In this document: one piece after another, positions 16,287 through 24,323 of the stretch
Position numbering within the stretch: position 1 is the first letter of the stretch
Layout of the letters: every line of letters starts with the position of its first letter
Assembly: GCF_028890485.2 (NCBI RefSeq)
Contig: NZ_JARCHV010000001.1
Location: 844,698 to 908,697, forward strand
Length of the DNA stretch: 64,000 bases
Direction: 5' to 3'
DNA from: Planococcus sp. SK3692
GTDB taxonomy: Bacteria; Bacillota; Bacilli; Bacillales_A; Planococcaceae
Made by a program: the position numbers and the translations under genes
Notes under the pieces: generated by a model
What the model was told of the DNA's origin: nothing
Database searches by the model: none
Seen by the model: only the letters and a program-made list of their open reading frames with translations

Positions 16287-17606
16287 TTAAATTCCTAGGC
16301 CTAAGCTGAACAAGATAATCGCAATCGTTAACCCAATCAGCGGCACGATTACCGTTACAGCCCCTACTGCGCCGTAAGCGGCTTTATGGGTCTCGCCGCA
16401 AATCCCTTGGATCGTTGTAACAACATAACCGTTATGTGGCAATGAATCGAGTGCCCCAGAAGAAATTGCGATGGTCCGGTGAAGCGCTTCTGTATTGACA
16501 CCCATGTCAATGTAATGAGGCGCAATCAATGGCAATGCGATGACTTGCCCGCCAGAAGCAGAACCTGTAAGTCCGGCAATGACACTAACCGCTACAGCTC
16601 CGCCGATTAACGGGCTGCCCGGAATGCTTGTCATGGCATCTACTGCGACTTGGAAAGCCGGAACTGCTTTTGCAACGCCGCCGAAACCGACGACTGCTGC
16701 TGTATTGCCGATGGCGATCAAGGCGCCGATCGTTCCATCAGTCAACGCTTTGCCAAGGTTCGTGAAATATTTCATATTCAATAGATACGTTGTGATGACG
16801 CCGCCGAGCAATGCCAAGATCAAGGCAGAAGTTCCAAGTGAATCATGGAAAATGAATGACACGGCTAATACGACCAGCAATGGAATCAAGCCCGTAACCG
16901 GGTGAGGCAAGGCTCTATCTGCCAATTGCGGATCTGACTCCCTCGCTTCGAAACGTTCGCCTTTGTTTACAGCTTTGTTGATCATGCGTTTCAACCACCA
17001 ATAACCGAATACCGCCATGAAAATCGCAACGATGATGCTGACTTCCCAGCCGGCGTACGGGCTAGTGTTCAAATACTCGATTGGGATCCAGTTTTGGATT
17101 TCCGGCGACCCCGCAGAAGTCATCGTGAATGTAACAGACCCGAGCGCAAGCGCTGCCGGGATAAAACGACGTGGCAAATCCGCTTGCTTGAACAAGCTCA
17201 GTGCCATCGGGTAAACCGAGAACGCCACGACGAACAAGCTGACACCGCCGTAAGTCAATACGGCACAGGCAATGACAATTGCCAACACCGCTTTTGACAA
17301 GCCGAATTTTCCGACCAGCCATTTGGAGACGCTGTCCGCCGCTCCTGTATCTTCCATAACTTTACCAAAGATGGCCCCGAGCAAGAACATCGGGAACCAC
17401 GAGGTGATGAATCCGGAGAAGCCGCCCATATAGTTTGACAATAAATTGGCTTCCCCTTCCCCTACCAATTGCGGAAACAGCGGCAAGCCGCTGAGAACCG
17501 CGACGAATAAGGCTGACAGTGGTCCAGCGATCAACAAGTTGACGCCCCTCATCGTCAACACGATCAATAGAATAAGTCCTCCAACCATTCCGATCATACT
17601 TAACAT
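16287..17606 (-). CDS. GntP-family permease, probable 3-hydroxybutyrate importer
   Basis: A 439-residue transporter with about twelve membrane segments. GntP hallmarks include FITSWFPMFLLGAIFGKVMED, TYGGVSLFVVAFSVYPMALSL and TGSASGGQVIALPLIAP. The ATG at 17606 has AAGGGGG upstream; the longer frame upstream covers the promoter and is not plausible. It heads an operon with the hydroxybutyrate dehydrogenase, which argues for a hydroxy-acid substrate rather than gluconate. A perfect cre box and a palindrome lie between its promoter and start, and a LysR gene is divergent. Confidence 0.88.
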   Translation of the reverse strand: MLSMIGMVGGLILLIVLTMRGVNLLIAGPLSALFVAVLSGLPLFPQLVGEGEANLLSNYMGGFSGFITSWFPMFLLGAIFGKVMEDTGAADSVSKWLVGKFGLSKAVLAIVIACAVLTYGGVSLFVVAFSVYPMALSLFKQADLPRRFIPAALALGSVTFTMTSAGSPEIQNWIPIEYLNTSPYAGWEVSIIVAIFMAVFGYWWLKRMINKAVNKGERFEARESDPQLADRALPHPVTGLIPLLVVLAVSFIFHDSLGTSALILALLGGVITTYLLNMKYFTNLGKALTDGTIGALIAIGNTAAVVGFGGVAKAVPAFQVAVDAMTSIPGSPLIGGAVAVSVIAGLTGSASGGQVIALPLIAPHYIDMGVNTEALHRTIAISSGALDSLPHNGYVVTTIQGICGETHKAAYGAVGAVTVIVPLIGLTIAIILFSLGLGI

Positions 17607-17648
17607 AATAAATCCCCCTTTTGAATGTGTTACGGTTTTTTGAACAAA

Positions 17649-17663
17649 ATGGAAACGCTTACT
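17649..17663 (+). promoter_or_regulatory. cre box (CcpA site) of the hydroxybutyrate operon
   Basis: ATGGAAACGCTTACT fits the cre consensus at all positions and shares 14 of 15 bases with the cre box at 7883-7897. It lies within the transcribed leader of the permease gene, suited to roadblock repression. Confidence 0.8.
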
Positions 17664-17692
17664 TTTCTCAACGAAAAGCATGAATGAATAAT

Positions 17693-17704
17693 CTAAATAT
17701 TTAG
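17693..17704. promoter_or_regulatory. Palindrome CTAAATATTTAG, candidate LysR-regulator site
   Basis: A perfect 12-base palindrome between the divergent LysR and permease genes, just downstream of the permease -10 box. LysR proteins bind AT-rich interrupted palindromes in such places; the exact site is not proven. Confidence 0.45.
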
Positions 17705-17721
17705 TCCTGAAACCTTTTAAT

Positions 17722-17750
17722 ACTATACAATGAAGTGATTGATAGGTAAA
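17722..17750 (-). promoter_or_regulatory. Promoter of the permease/hydroxybutyrate operon
   Basis: Minus strand: -35 TTTACC (17745-17750), 17-base spacer, -10 TATAGT (17722-17727). Confidence 0.6.
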
Positions 17751-17804
17751 ATGAATAATTATAATAGCTTCCATAGATATTAGTTATAGACGAGGAGTTT
17801 TTAC

Positions 17805-18686
17805 ATGGATATTCGTCAACTTGGTTATTTCATCGAAGTAGCTAAACACCAAAGTTTCACAAAAGCTGCGCAAGCCCTCCACGTGACACAGCCGACACTC
17901 AGCAAAATGGTCAAAAATCTGGAACAGGAAATGGACGTATCGTTATTCGACCGCTCTTCCAGGAAAGTACGTTTAACCGATGCCGGCGAAGTGGTCTTCG
18001 TCCAGGCGCAGAAAATCGTCAACAGCCTTGATGACTTGTCCTCTTCGCTGTATGATGTCATGAACTTGAACAAAGGCAAAATCAAGATCGGCTTGCCGCC
18101 GGTTATCAGTACCTTGTTCTTCCCTACCATCATTGCGGCGTTTCAATCCCGCTATCCTGATGTGACCGTCATTTTGGTTGAAGACGGTGCGAAGAAAGTA
18201 GAGGAAAAAGTGGCAGATGGCGAAGTCGATCTCGGATTTGTCATGCTCCCGGTCGATATCGAACGCTTTGATGTCGTGCCTTTTGTCGACCAGGAAATCA
18301 AGCTACTCGTCCACGAAGACCATCCACTCGCGAACCAGGAAACGCGCGATTTGATCGATTTCAGAAATGACCCGTTCCTGCTTCTCAGCAAGGAATTCAC
18401 GCTCAATGGCCGCACCGTCGAATTTTGCCGAAGCGAAGGATTCGAGCCCAAAATTGCTTATGAAAGCTCGCAATGGGATTTCATCGTCGGCATGGTCGAG
18501 AAAAACCTCGGCGTTACCTTGATGCCCAAACTCATCTGCGATCGCGTCCAGGACGGCCCGTTTAAAACCGTCTCCCTGACCAAGACCTTTCCATGGCGGC
18601 TCGGAATCATCATGGGCAAAAATCGTTACGTGCCCTATGTTTCCCGCGAATTCATCACACTCGTCAACCAATTGCCGAAAGTATGA
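17805..18686 (+). CDS. LysR-family transcriptional regulator (CidR/YwbI-like)
   Basis: A 293-residue regulator. The N-terminal winged HTH is clear (MDIRQLGYFIEVAKHQSFTK, then LHVTQPTLSKMVKNLE, then LFDRSSRKVRLTDAG), followed by the effector domain (IKIGLPPVISTLFFP, VDLGFVMLP, YESSQWDFIVGMV). By recall it resembles B. subtilis CidR (YwbI). Here it is divergent from the GntP permease and hydroxybutyrate dehydrogenase, so local control of that operon is the simplest guess. ACGAGGAG precedes the ATG. The effector is unknown. Confidence 0.9.
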   Translation: MDIRQLGYFIEVAKHQSFTKAAQALHVTQPTLSKMVKNLEQEMDVSLFDRSSRKVRLTDAGEVVFVQAQKIVNSLDDLSSSLYDVMNLNKGKIKIGLPPVISTLFFPTIIAAFQSRYPDVTVILVEDGAKKVEEKVADGEVDLGFVMLPVDIERFDVVPFVDQEIKLLVHEDHPLANQETRDLIDFRNDPFLLLSKEFTLNGRTVEFCRSEGFEPKIAYESSQWDFIVGMVEKNLGVTLMPKLICDRVQDGPFKTVSLTKTFPWRLGIIMGKNRYVPYVSREFITLVNQLPKV

Positions 18687-18774
18687 TCCGTACAAAAAGA
18701 AGTCTATTAATCCATTATGAATTAAAACGGCGAACTACTTTTCAATATTTAAAATTCAATGATTTATCTAAGTG

Positions 18775-18900
18775 TTTGGAGAAGCGTTCGCTCGACTCCG
18801 GTGGTAAAGCGAGACGATCGAGACCCCGCAGGGAGCGCAGCGACTGAGGAGGCTTGAGCGCGAGCCCACGGAAAGCGAGCGATAAGCTTCGGAAAATACG
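18775..18900 (+). repeat. Dispersed intergenic repeat, short copy
   Basis: A 126-base element in a gene-free gap, running from TTTGGAGAAGCGTTCGCTCG through GAGACCCCGCAGG and TGAGGAGGCT to GCGATAAGCTTCGGAAAA. The same blocks occur in reverse orientation at 12367-12630. It looks like a member of a Bacillales repeat family with CCCCGCAGG and GGAAAGCGAGC blocks. No coding potential. Confidence 0.8.
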
Positions 18901-18924
18901 ATTTCTTAGCTCCCTCAACAAGCT

Positions 18925-18957
18925 AAAAAGAAGCTGCCCAATTTTGGGCAGCTTCTT
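18925..18957 (-). terminator. Terminator of the sodium channel gene
   Basis: Minus strand AAGAAGCTGCCCA pairs with TGGGCAGCTTCTT, loop AAAT, then TTTTAG. Confidence 0.9.
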
Positions 18958-18967
18958 ATGCTTACTG

Positions 18968-19771
18968 TTATTTCCGGTCGACGAGTGTTTGGATCATGCT
19001 TTTCAGTTCGCCGACTTCTTTTCTCAAATCTTCAATTTCCGAGGTGTCTTCTTTAATGCCTTCAAGCTCAGCTGTTTCCTTGTCGATTTCATCTGAAATC
19101 TTCTGCGCATTATTGACGATCTCCCCGACGATCAAGTTGATCATCAAGAAGGTCGAGACGATGATAAAGGAAATGAAATACAGCCAAGACCATGGCTCCG
19201 CCGCAAAGACTGGGCGGAAAATTCCGCTCGCCCAGGATTCCAAGGTGAAAATCTGGAATAGCGAGATGAGCGAAAGCCCAAGGTCGCCGAAATATTCCGG
19301 TTCAATATCCGCATAAAAAAATGTGCCGATAACCGCATAAACATAAAAAATAATCGACATTAGTAAGATGACGCTGGTGATAGTCGGAATGGCCATGAAC
19401 AAAGCCGTTACGACGCGGCGCAGCGACGGAATGGTCGACACCGTCCGCAATACACGCAGCACACGGAAAATCCGCAACACGCTGATAAACGGCGAGTTGT
19501 AGAGAATGAGGCTACCGACAACGATGATGAAATCGAAATTATTCCATGCATTCCCGAAGAATTTCGCCCGATACACAAAGAGTTTGGCAAGGATTTCCAA
19601 GGTGAAAAACGCCAGTATGATGACATCCAGCATCAACAGCCATGACCCATAATTTTCAGCAATTTCAGGATAGGTCTCCAAACCGACCAGCAATGCATTA
19701 ATTAAAATTAAAACCGTGATAAACGTATTAAACCGTGCACTTTCGACAATCCGTTTCAATGATTCCTTCAT
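18968..19771 (-). CDS. Voltage-gated sodium channel, NaChBac family
   Basis: A 267-residue single-repeat channel subunit that would form a tetramer. Six membrane segments are visible. S4 carries arginines at 100, 103, 106 and 109, three residues apart. The selectivity filter reads TLESWAS (176-182) with Glu178, the sodium-selective signature of NaChBac. The C-terminus after residue 222 is a charged coiled coil (KISDEIDKETAELEGIKED), as in the family's tetramerisation tail. These channels link motility, pH and sodium entry in alkaliphilic and marine bacilli. It is a single gene with its own terminator. Confidence 0.95.
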   Translation of the reverse strand: MKESLKRIVESARFNTFITVLILINALLVGLETYPEIAENYGSWLLMLDVIILAFFTLEILAKLFVYRAKFFGNAWNNFDFIIVVGSLILYNSPFISVLRIFRVLRVLRTVSTIPSLRRVVTALFMAIPTITSVILLMSIIFYVYAVIGTFFYADIEPEYFGDLGLSLISLFQIFTLESWASGIFRPVFAAEPWSWLYFISFIIVSTFLMINLIVGEIVNNAQKISDEIDKETAELEGIKEDTSEIEDLRKEVGELKSMIQTLVDRK

Positions 19772-19949
19772 AGGGCAATAGACGACTCCTTATACAATCT
19801 GATGTAACCAAAAAAGTTCCACTCAATTATATCATGCAGCTATCCGGAAATAGTCTTCAAGTAAGGTGCTGTCTTTGGTATTGTTGCGAAAATGTGACGG
19901 CTCCATAACTTCCTAGAACCTTGAAATGAGACGGATTTCAAAATCAGCA

Positions 19950-19979
19950 AAAAAAAAGCGCCTCCGAAGAGACGCTTTC
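19950..19979 (-). terminator. Terminator of the sortase gene
   Basis: Minus strand AAAGCGTCTC and GAGGCGCTTT pair around TTCG, followed by eight T. Confidence 0.88.
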
Positions 19980-20681
19980 CTATTCTTCTACAAGCGAGGC
20001 ATAGACGATCAATCGCTCTTCCCTCGTGCCCCGGTCATAATCATAGGTTCCGGAACAGGTGATCAACACCAATTCAGGAGATGAATGATAACCGAAGACT
20101 GAATCGACATCCGCCAAGTCGAGCGGCACCGACTCCATTGTATGGACCTTGAACCGCAGCTCGCGATTTTCGCCGGATACGATGATTTCATCTCCCGGTT
20201 CGAGCTCCGTTAAGTCCCAAAATACAGCCGGACCATCCAAATCATCGACATGTCCTGCTATGACCGCCCGTCCTCTTTGGCCGGGTTGGTAGCCTGGCGA
20301 AAACCAGCTCAGTTCTTCGCCGTTATCCGGCACCGCCATTTCCCCCGTATCGGTTACACCGAGATGCGTGACATCCGCTTCTATCCCAATGGATGGAATT
20401 GATAACATCTCTGGCGCAATGCCCGGCTGGTTCAATTCATTGATCGGATTTGCCGCCTGCTTCGACTTCGACTTGGCCGCCGGTTTTTCTTTCTCAGCGG
20501 CTTTCGCCTTCTCTACTTTTTTCGGTTGTTCTGATCTCGCCGGTTCTGCCTTGACGGCAAAGCCGACTTCCGCACTGCGGATACTCACCTCATCTTGCGG
20601 GGCAGCCGTACATCCGGCAAGAAACACTAAAGCGAGGGGCAATGCGAATTTATTGAAATCGTTTTCTCCACACAAACCCAC
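19980..20681 (-). CDS. Class F sortase, lipoprotein-like
   Basis: A transpeptidase that joins a sorted surface protein to the cell envelope. The 233-residue frame has a hydrophobic segment ending LVFLAGC (Cys24), a Lys/Ala/Glu-rich linker (about 45-78), then the sortase domain with His144 in AGHVDD, Cys209 in LITCSG and Arg223 in EERLIVYA, the complete triad. GPAVFWDL and PGDEIIV fit class F. The start is uncertain: GTG at 20681 overlaps the upstream gene by 32 bases and has a poor ribosome site; a TTG at 20642 is an alternative. It lies directly after a DUF4397 protein with an MPTTG tail, its likely substrate. Confidence 0.88.
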   Translation of the reverse strand: MGLCGENDFNKFALPLALVFLAGCTAAPQDEVSIRSAEVGFAVKAEPARSEQPKKVEKAKAAEKEKPAAKSKSKQAANPINELNQPGIAPEMLSIPSIGIEADVTHLGVTDTGEMAVPDNGEELSWFSPGYQPGQRGRAVIAGHVDDLDGPAVFWDLTELEPGDEIIVSGENRELRFKVHTMESVPLDLADVDSVFGYHSSPELVLITCSGTYDYDRGTREERLIVYASLVEE

Positions 20682-21450
20682 CAGCCGCTACCAAGAACAA
20701 CGCGCCGCCAATCAACAACCACATAGACTGGGATTGCTCAGGTGTACCAAGACCAGTTGTCGGCATTTCATCTGGCGAAGCAGCTGCTTCGTAATCGACG
20801 AGGGCGATTACTTCAAGAGAATCGACTGTGTTGACTGCAAAGACAGAGTAGACAGTATCTGCAGCAAGTTCAGTTCCTTCCAGTGGCAATACTTGTGTGC
20901 CATCCGGCAAGCGGATTTCCAAGTCGTATGTGTCAGGAGCAAGTTCTGCATAATCCGTGATTCCCGGGAACTCAGCTCCGCTGAACAAGGCATCTCCACC
21001 GATCACACCAACATCAACTGCAGGAGCATCCGGAGACAAATGTCCAACGCGGACTTTAGCTTGCCCTTCTGTTACTTCCATAGAATCTTCAGCGACGACA
21101 AATTCGATGGATTCCAAGAGGTTTGCAGCAGCCACTGTATAAGCTTTTCCTGCTTCTACTTCCAGGTCAGCTTGCAATACGCCTTCTCCTGCTGCATATT
21201 CAGTGCCTGCAGCAAATACTTCTACATCATGTGTGCCAGCCGGAACTTCCAGATATCCGGAATCCGTTTTGAACGGCACTTCTTCTAGCGTTAAATCACC
21301 GTTGACGTATACATCTACTGCAGGGGCATCAGGTGAAGCGTGCAATACCCGTACTTTTGCCATGTCACCGTGTTCATCAGCCATGACCAAAGATCCGAGA
21401 AGCGAGAACAGCACCAGCATTGCAACAAGAGAGAGATATAACTTCTTCAT
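20650..21450 (-). CDS. DUF4397 surface protein with MPTTG sorting tail
   Basis: A 266-residue secreted protein: signal peptide to MADE (about residue 25), then two DUF4397 beta domains that each open alike (VRVLHASPDAPAVDVYVNG and VRVGHLSPDAPAVDVGV). The end has MPTTG at 229-233, a hydrophobic stretch (WLLIGGALFLVAAGGFVW) and the basic tail RKRFQ, the layout of a cell-wall sorting signal with Met in place of Leu. The next gene encodes a class F sortase. The ATG at 21450 follows GAGGTTGG. Function of DUF4397 is unknown; some adhesion or envelope role is likely. Confidence 0.88.
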   Translation of the reverse strand: MKKLYLSLVAMLVLFSLLGSLVMADEHGDMAKVRVLHASPDAPAVDVYVNGDLTLEEVPFKTDSGYLEVPAGTHDVEVFAAGTEYAAGEGVLQADLEVEAGKAYTVAAANLLESIEFVVAEDSMEVTEGQAKVRVGHLSPDAPAVDVGVIGGDALFSGAEFPGITDYAELAPDTYDLEIRLPDGTQVLPLEGTELAADTVYSVFAVNTVDSLEVIALVDYEAAASPDEMPTTGLGTPEQSQSMWLLIGGALFLVAAGGFVWRKRFQ

Positions 21451-21499
21451 TTGTCCAACCTCTTTCCATATAGTATTTGTATAACTTTTGTACATCTCA

Positions 21500-21528
21500 T
21501 TTATACACCCTAGAAGATTTAATTTCAA
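21500..21528 (-). promoter_or_regulatory. Promoter of the DUF4397-sortase operon
   Basis: Minus strand: -35 TTGAAA (21523-21528), 17-base spacer, -10 TATAAA (21500-21505), about 50 bases before the start codon. Confidence 0.7.
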
Positions 21529-21598
21529 CAGATATCACACTATTCTGATAAATTTGAGTTATTTGGCACGGAAAGTGATACAAACTTACATATAATAG

Positions 21599-21631
21599 AA
21601 AAAGTTGCCAGGAATACTTCTTCCTGACAAC
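21599..21631 (-). terminator. Terminator of the RNase H-like gene
   Basis: Minus strand GTTGTCAGGA pairs with TCCTGGCAAC around an 8-base loop, followed by TTTTT. Confidence 0.88.
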
Positions 21632-21647
21632 TCTTCTTTCTGTTTAG

Positions 21648-22313
21648 TCATTTATCTGCGTTCAGGTCAATCAGGCTTTCAATCATCGTCTCGCCCAGGG
21701 CTTGTGTCGCTAGGCGATCCGCTTCGGCGTTTTCTTTTCTTGGGACGAATTCATATTCGGGGTGGATTCCGATTTTCTCCAATCGCTGGTCGATGCGGTC
21801 AGCCCACCTCGCCAGAGTTTCTTCCGGGACTGCCCATTCACCGCTCATCTGATTGACCAGAGTCCTCGAATCACCGATAAAGCGAACAGGGAGATGGTGG
21901 ACGCCGAGCAATTCGATTTCCTGTACTGCCATTGAGAGCGCAGCATATTCCGCCTCATTATTTGAATCGATCTCATCAATGACCGCATTTTTTCTCAACC
22001 GGTAGTCCTTGCCGTTTTGTTTGAAATAAACCGCGCAGCCAAGCCCCGCCCGCTTCGAATGGCGGTCAAAGCCTCCATCGTAGTAGGCAATGACCTCATG
22101 CGGCTCCGTTTCTACTTCCTTAACGTAATTTTTCAATTCCTTGATGCTCCAATTGCTGTTATGCCGGTCGGCAAACTGTAGCCGCTTGGTGCGCCCCGTT
22201 CGTTCCAAGTCCCCGGCCACCATCAGTGCTTCGTTCGCGTCAAGCTCTTCTGAGAGAAATTGCACGACTTTGTTTTTCGGTGATTTATACGTCCAATCGA
22301 TCCGTACTTTCAT
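21648..22313 (-). CDS. RNase HI-domain protein (YpeP-like)
   Basis: A 221-residue protein. The first about 80 residues are a variable N-terminal part; the RNase H fold follows with the acidic residues in place: AYYDGGFD, NNEAEYAALSMA, FIGDSRTLVNQM and ENAEADRLATQAL. It belongs to the RNase HI/reverse-transcriptase-like group (YpeP and YpdQ in B. subtilis) and may remove RNA from RNA/DNA hybrids, though related proteins have weak or no activity. GGCGGTGG lies before the ATG. It starts 39 bases after the KtrA gene and ends in its own terminator. Confidence 0.85.
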   Translation of the reverse strand: MKVRIDWTYKSPKNKVVQFLSEELDANEALMVAGDLERTGRTKRLQFADRHNSNWSIKELKNYVKEVETEPHEVIAYYDGGFDRHSKRAGLGCAVYFKQNGKDYRLRKNAVIDEIDSNNEAEYAALSMAVQEIELLGVHHLPVRFIGDSRTLVNQMSGEWAVPEETLARWADRIDQRLEKIGIHPEYEFVPRKENAEADRLATQALGETMIESLIDLNADK

Positions 22314-22352
22314 CCAGCCACCGCCTTTATCTGTCGATTAGGCTTTCTTTCT

Positions 22353-23009
22353 TTATAGCCCTTTGTCTTCAAAGCGTTTAAGATCATCTTTATGCCCCAT
22401 CGCAATCAAGATATCGCCTGCTTCCACCTGGTCTTCAAGCAGCGGCGCGATGTTGACATCTTCGCCGTGTTTGATCGCCAATATCATGCACCCGTAATCT
22501 TTGCGGATATTCAGTTCGCCGAGGGTTTTGCCGATTACTTTTTTCGAGGCTGCCAATTCGATGATGCTGTAGTTTTCCGATAGATTGATATAATCGACCA
22601 CTTTTTCAGAATCGATATGATGCGCCGTGCGGACACCCATTTCATATTCCGGCTGGATGACACGATCTGCCCCGATGCGTTCCAGAATCTTTTGGTGCTG
22701 TTGGTCGCGTGCTTTGACCCAGACTTTTGGGACCCCGAGTTCCTTCAGCATAAGCGTACACAAAACGCTCGCCTGCAAGTCATCACCGATTGCGACGATG
22801 GCAAACTCGAAATTGCGGACGCCGAGCGATTTCAGGCTGCCTTCATCTGTCGCATCTGCTGTTGCCGTATGGCTCGCATAATCAGACATCGTGCTGACCG
22901 TTTCCGGATTGGAGTCGATCGCCATGATATCGTGCCCCATCCCATAAAGTTCCTTGCAGACACTGCTCCCGAAGCGCCCTAGCCCGATTACCACTATTTG
23001 TTTTTTCAC
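22353..23009 (-). CDS. ktrA: K+ channel gating subunit KtrA (RCK protein)
   Basis: A 218-residue cytoplasmic protein that gates a Ktr potassium channel. TrkA_N Rossmann domain: VVIGLGRFGSSVCKEL, acidic strand end AIDSNPETV, then IVAIGDDLQAS. TrkA_C domain from about residue 135 (SIIELAASKKVIGKTLGEL, MGHKDDLKRFEDKG); these domains bind ATP/ADP and c-di-AMP in the family. WVKA and the RFE-G ending favour KtrA over KtrC. GTG at 23009 has AGGGAC upstream; the ATG eight codons earlier has no ribosome site. No ktrB is adjacent, which is unusual for ktrA, so KtrC remains possible. Confidence 0.88.
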   Translation of the reverse strand: MKKQIVVIGLGRFGSSVCKELYGMGHDIMAIDSNPETVSTMSDYASHTATADATDEGSLKSLGVRNFEFAIVAIGDDLQASVLCTLMLKELGVPKVWVKARDQQHQKILERIGADRVIQPEYEMGVRTAHHIDSEKVVDYINLSENYSIIELAASKKVIGKTLGELNIRKDYGCMILAIKHGEDVNIAPLLEDQVEAGDILIAMGHKDDLKRFEDKGL

Positions 23010-23260
23010 GTCTGTCCCTACTTTCCATTGCATGATTCGAACGATTTCCCGTTATCGAAATAGTACGCTACTCATTGGTATTTTGTCGAAGATTTCACCC
23101 CGTTCGGCTTATTCAGCACGACAATTGCCAGTACACTTTCTTCTATAATATAAATAGCCGTTTTCCGACTCATGAAACAAGCGAATGGCGTGGTTTTTTA
23201 CTTTGTACTACAATGGGACATAATATCCTTCATATCCGATAGAGAAAGGTTGTTTAGTTG

Positions 23261-24178
23261 ATGAAACCATTTGACTCCATTACAGACCTGATCGGCGATA
23301 CGCCTGTCGTAAAATTAAACCGCATTGTTCCTGAAGGTGCAGCGGATGTTTATGTAAAACTAGAAATGTTCAACCCGACCAAAAGCGTCAAAGACCGTGC
23401 AGCTTATAATATGATCAAGAAAGCTGAAGAGTCGGGGGCTTTAAAGCCTGGCTCGACAATCATTGAACCGACAAGCGGCAACACGGGCATTGGCCTGGCG
23501 ATGGTCGCTGCAGCGAAAGGTTACCGTTCCATTCTCGTACTGCCGGACAATGCCACTCAGGAGCGCATCAATTTGCTGAAAGCGTTCGGTTCGGAAGTCG
23601 TGTTGACGCCAAGCGACGATAAAATGCCAGGCGCAATCCACAAGGCGCTTGAATTGCGCGAAACGATTCCCGGCAGCTTTATCCCGCAGCAATTCGAAAA
23701 TCCCGCCAATCCGGACGCCCACCGCAGCACGACGGCGCTTGAAATCCTTGAGCAAATGGAGGGACAGCTCGACGCCTTCGTTGCTTCCGCTGGTACAGGC
23801 GGCACCATCACCGGAACCGGTGAAACCTTGAAAGAACATTTGCCGAACCTCCACATAACAGTCGTTGAACCAAAAGGCTCCCCTGTGCTGTCGGGCGGCA
23901 AGCCCGGCAAACACAAACTCGTCGGCACGAGCCCTGGATTCGTGCCGGATACGTTAAACACGGCAATCTACGATGAAATCATGGCGATTGAAGATGAAGA
24001 CGCCATCGAGATGTTTCGCCGTTCCGCCCGGGAAGAAGGCGTCTTCGTCGGCCCTTCTGCCGGCGCAACTATTTATGCAGCGATCGAAATCGCCAAACGG
24101 CTCGGCTCCGGAAAAAAAGTATTATGCATCGCGCCGGATACCGGGGAACGCTATTTGAGCATGAACTTATTCGAATAA
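23261..24178 (+). CDS. cysK: Cysteine synthase A (O-acetylserine sulfhydrylase)
   Basis: Makes cysteine from O-acetylserine and sulfide with PLP. The 305-residue protein has the PLP lysine Lys44 in SVKDRAAYN, the substrate loop TSGNTGIGLAM, the phosphate cup SAGTGGTITGTG and PSAGATIYAA near the end. ATG at 23261 is used; a TTG directly before it is equally spaced from AAAGG, so the start is ambiguous by one codon. It precedes an ABC importer of the sulfonate/taurine type but has its own terminator; a link in sulfur supply is a guess. Paralogues CysM or YtkP are alternatives. Confidence 0.92.
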   Translation: MKPFDSITDLIGDTPVVKLNRIVPEGAADVYVKLEMFNPTKSVKDRAAYNMIKKAEESGALKPGSTIIEPTSGNTGIGLAMVAAAKGYRSILVLPDNATQERINLLKAFGSEVVLTPSDDKMPGAIHKALELRETIPGSFIPQQFENPANPDAHRSTTALEILEQMEGQLDAFVASAGTGGTITGTGETLKEHLPNLHITVVEPKGSPVLSGGKPGKHKLVGTSPGFVPDTLNTAIYDEIMAIEDEDAIEMFRRSAREEGVFVGPSAGATIYAAIEIAKRLGSGKKVLCIAPDTGERYLSMNLFE

Positions 24179-24182
24179 GTTC

Positions 24183-24215
24183 AACAAAAGAGAGGCTTAT
24201 TGCCTCTCTTTTGTT
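24183..24215 (+). terminator. Terminator of cysK
   Basis: AACAAAAGAGAGGC pairs with GCCTCTCTTTTGTT around a 5-base loop. Confidence 0.9.
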
Positions 24216-24243
24216 ATGGAAAAAACTTTTATCCTAGAAATTC

Positions 24244-24271
24244 TTGACAATACCTATAAAGCTACTATACT
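24244..24271 (+). promoter_or_regulatory. Promoter of the SsuBCA-type operon
   Basis: -35 TTGACA, 16-base spacer, -10 TATACT, followed about 50 bases later by the TTG start. I see no riboswitch-like leader. Confidence 0.8.
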
Positions 24272-24323
24272 TTATTAAATGATATCCGATTGGAAAGGTA
24301 GGTTTTACAGCCGGTGAACTATA

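Noticed and set aside
20368-21288. 306-codon plus-strand frame
   Set aside because: Antisense to both the sortase and DUF4397 genes, which have clear domains; Cys/Ser/Phe-rich with no ribosome site.
22993-23258. c-di-AMP (ydaO-type) riboswitch before ktrA
   Set aside because: K+ uptake genes often have one, but the region shows none of the conserved stems and is too short between the divergent genes.
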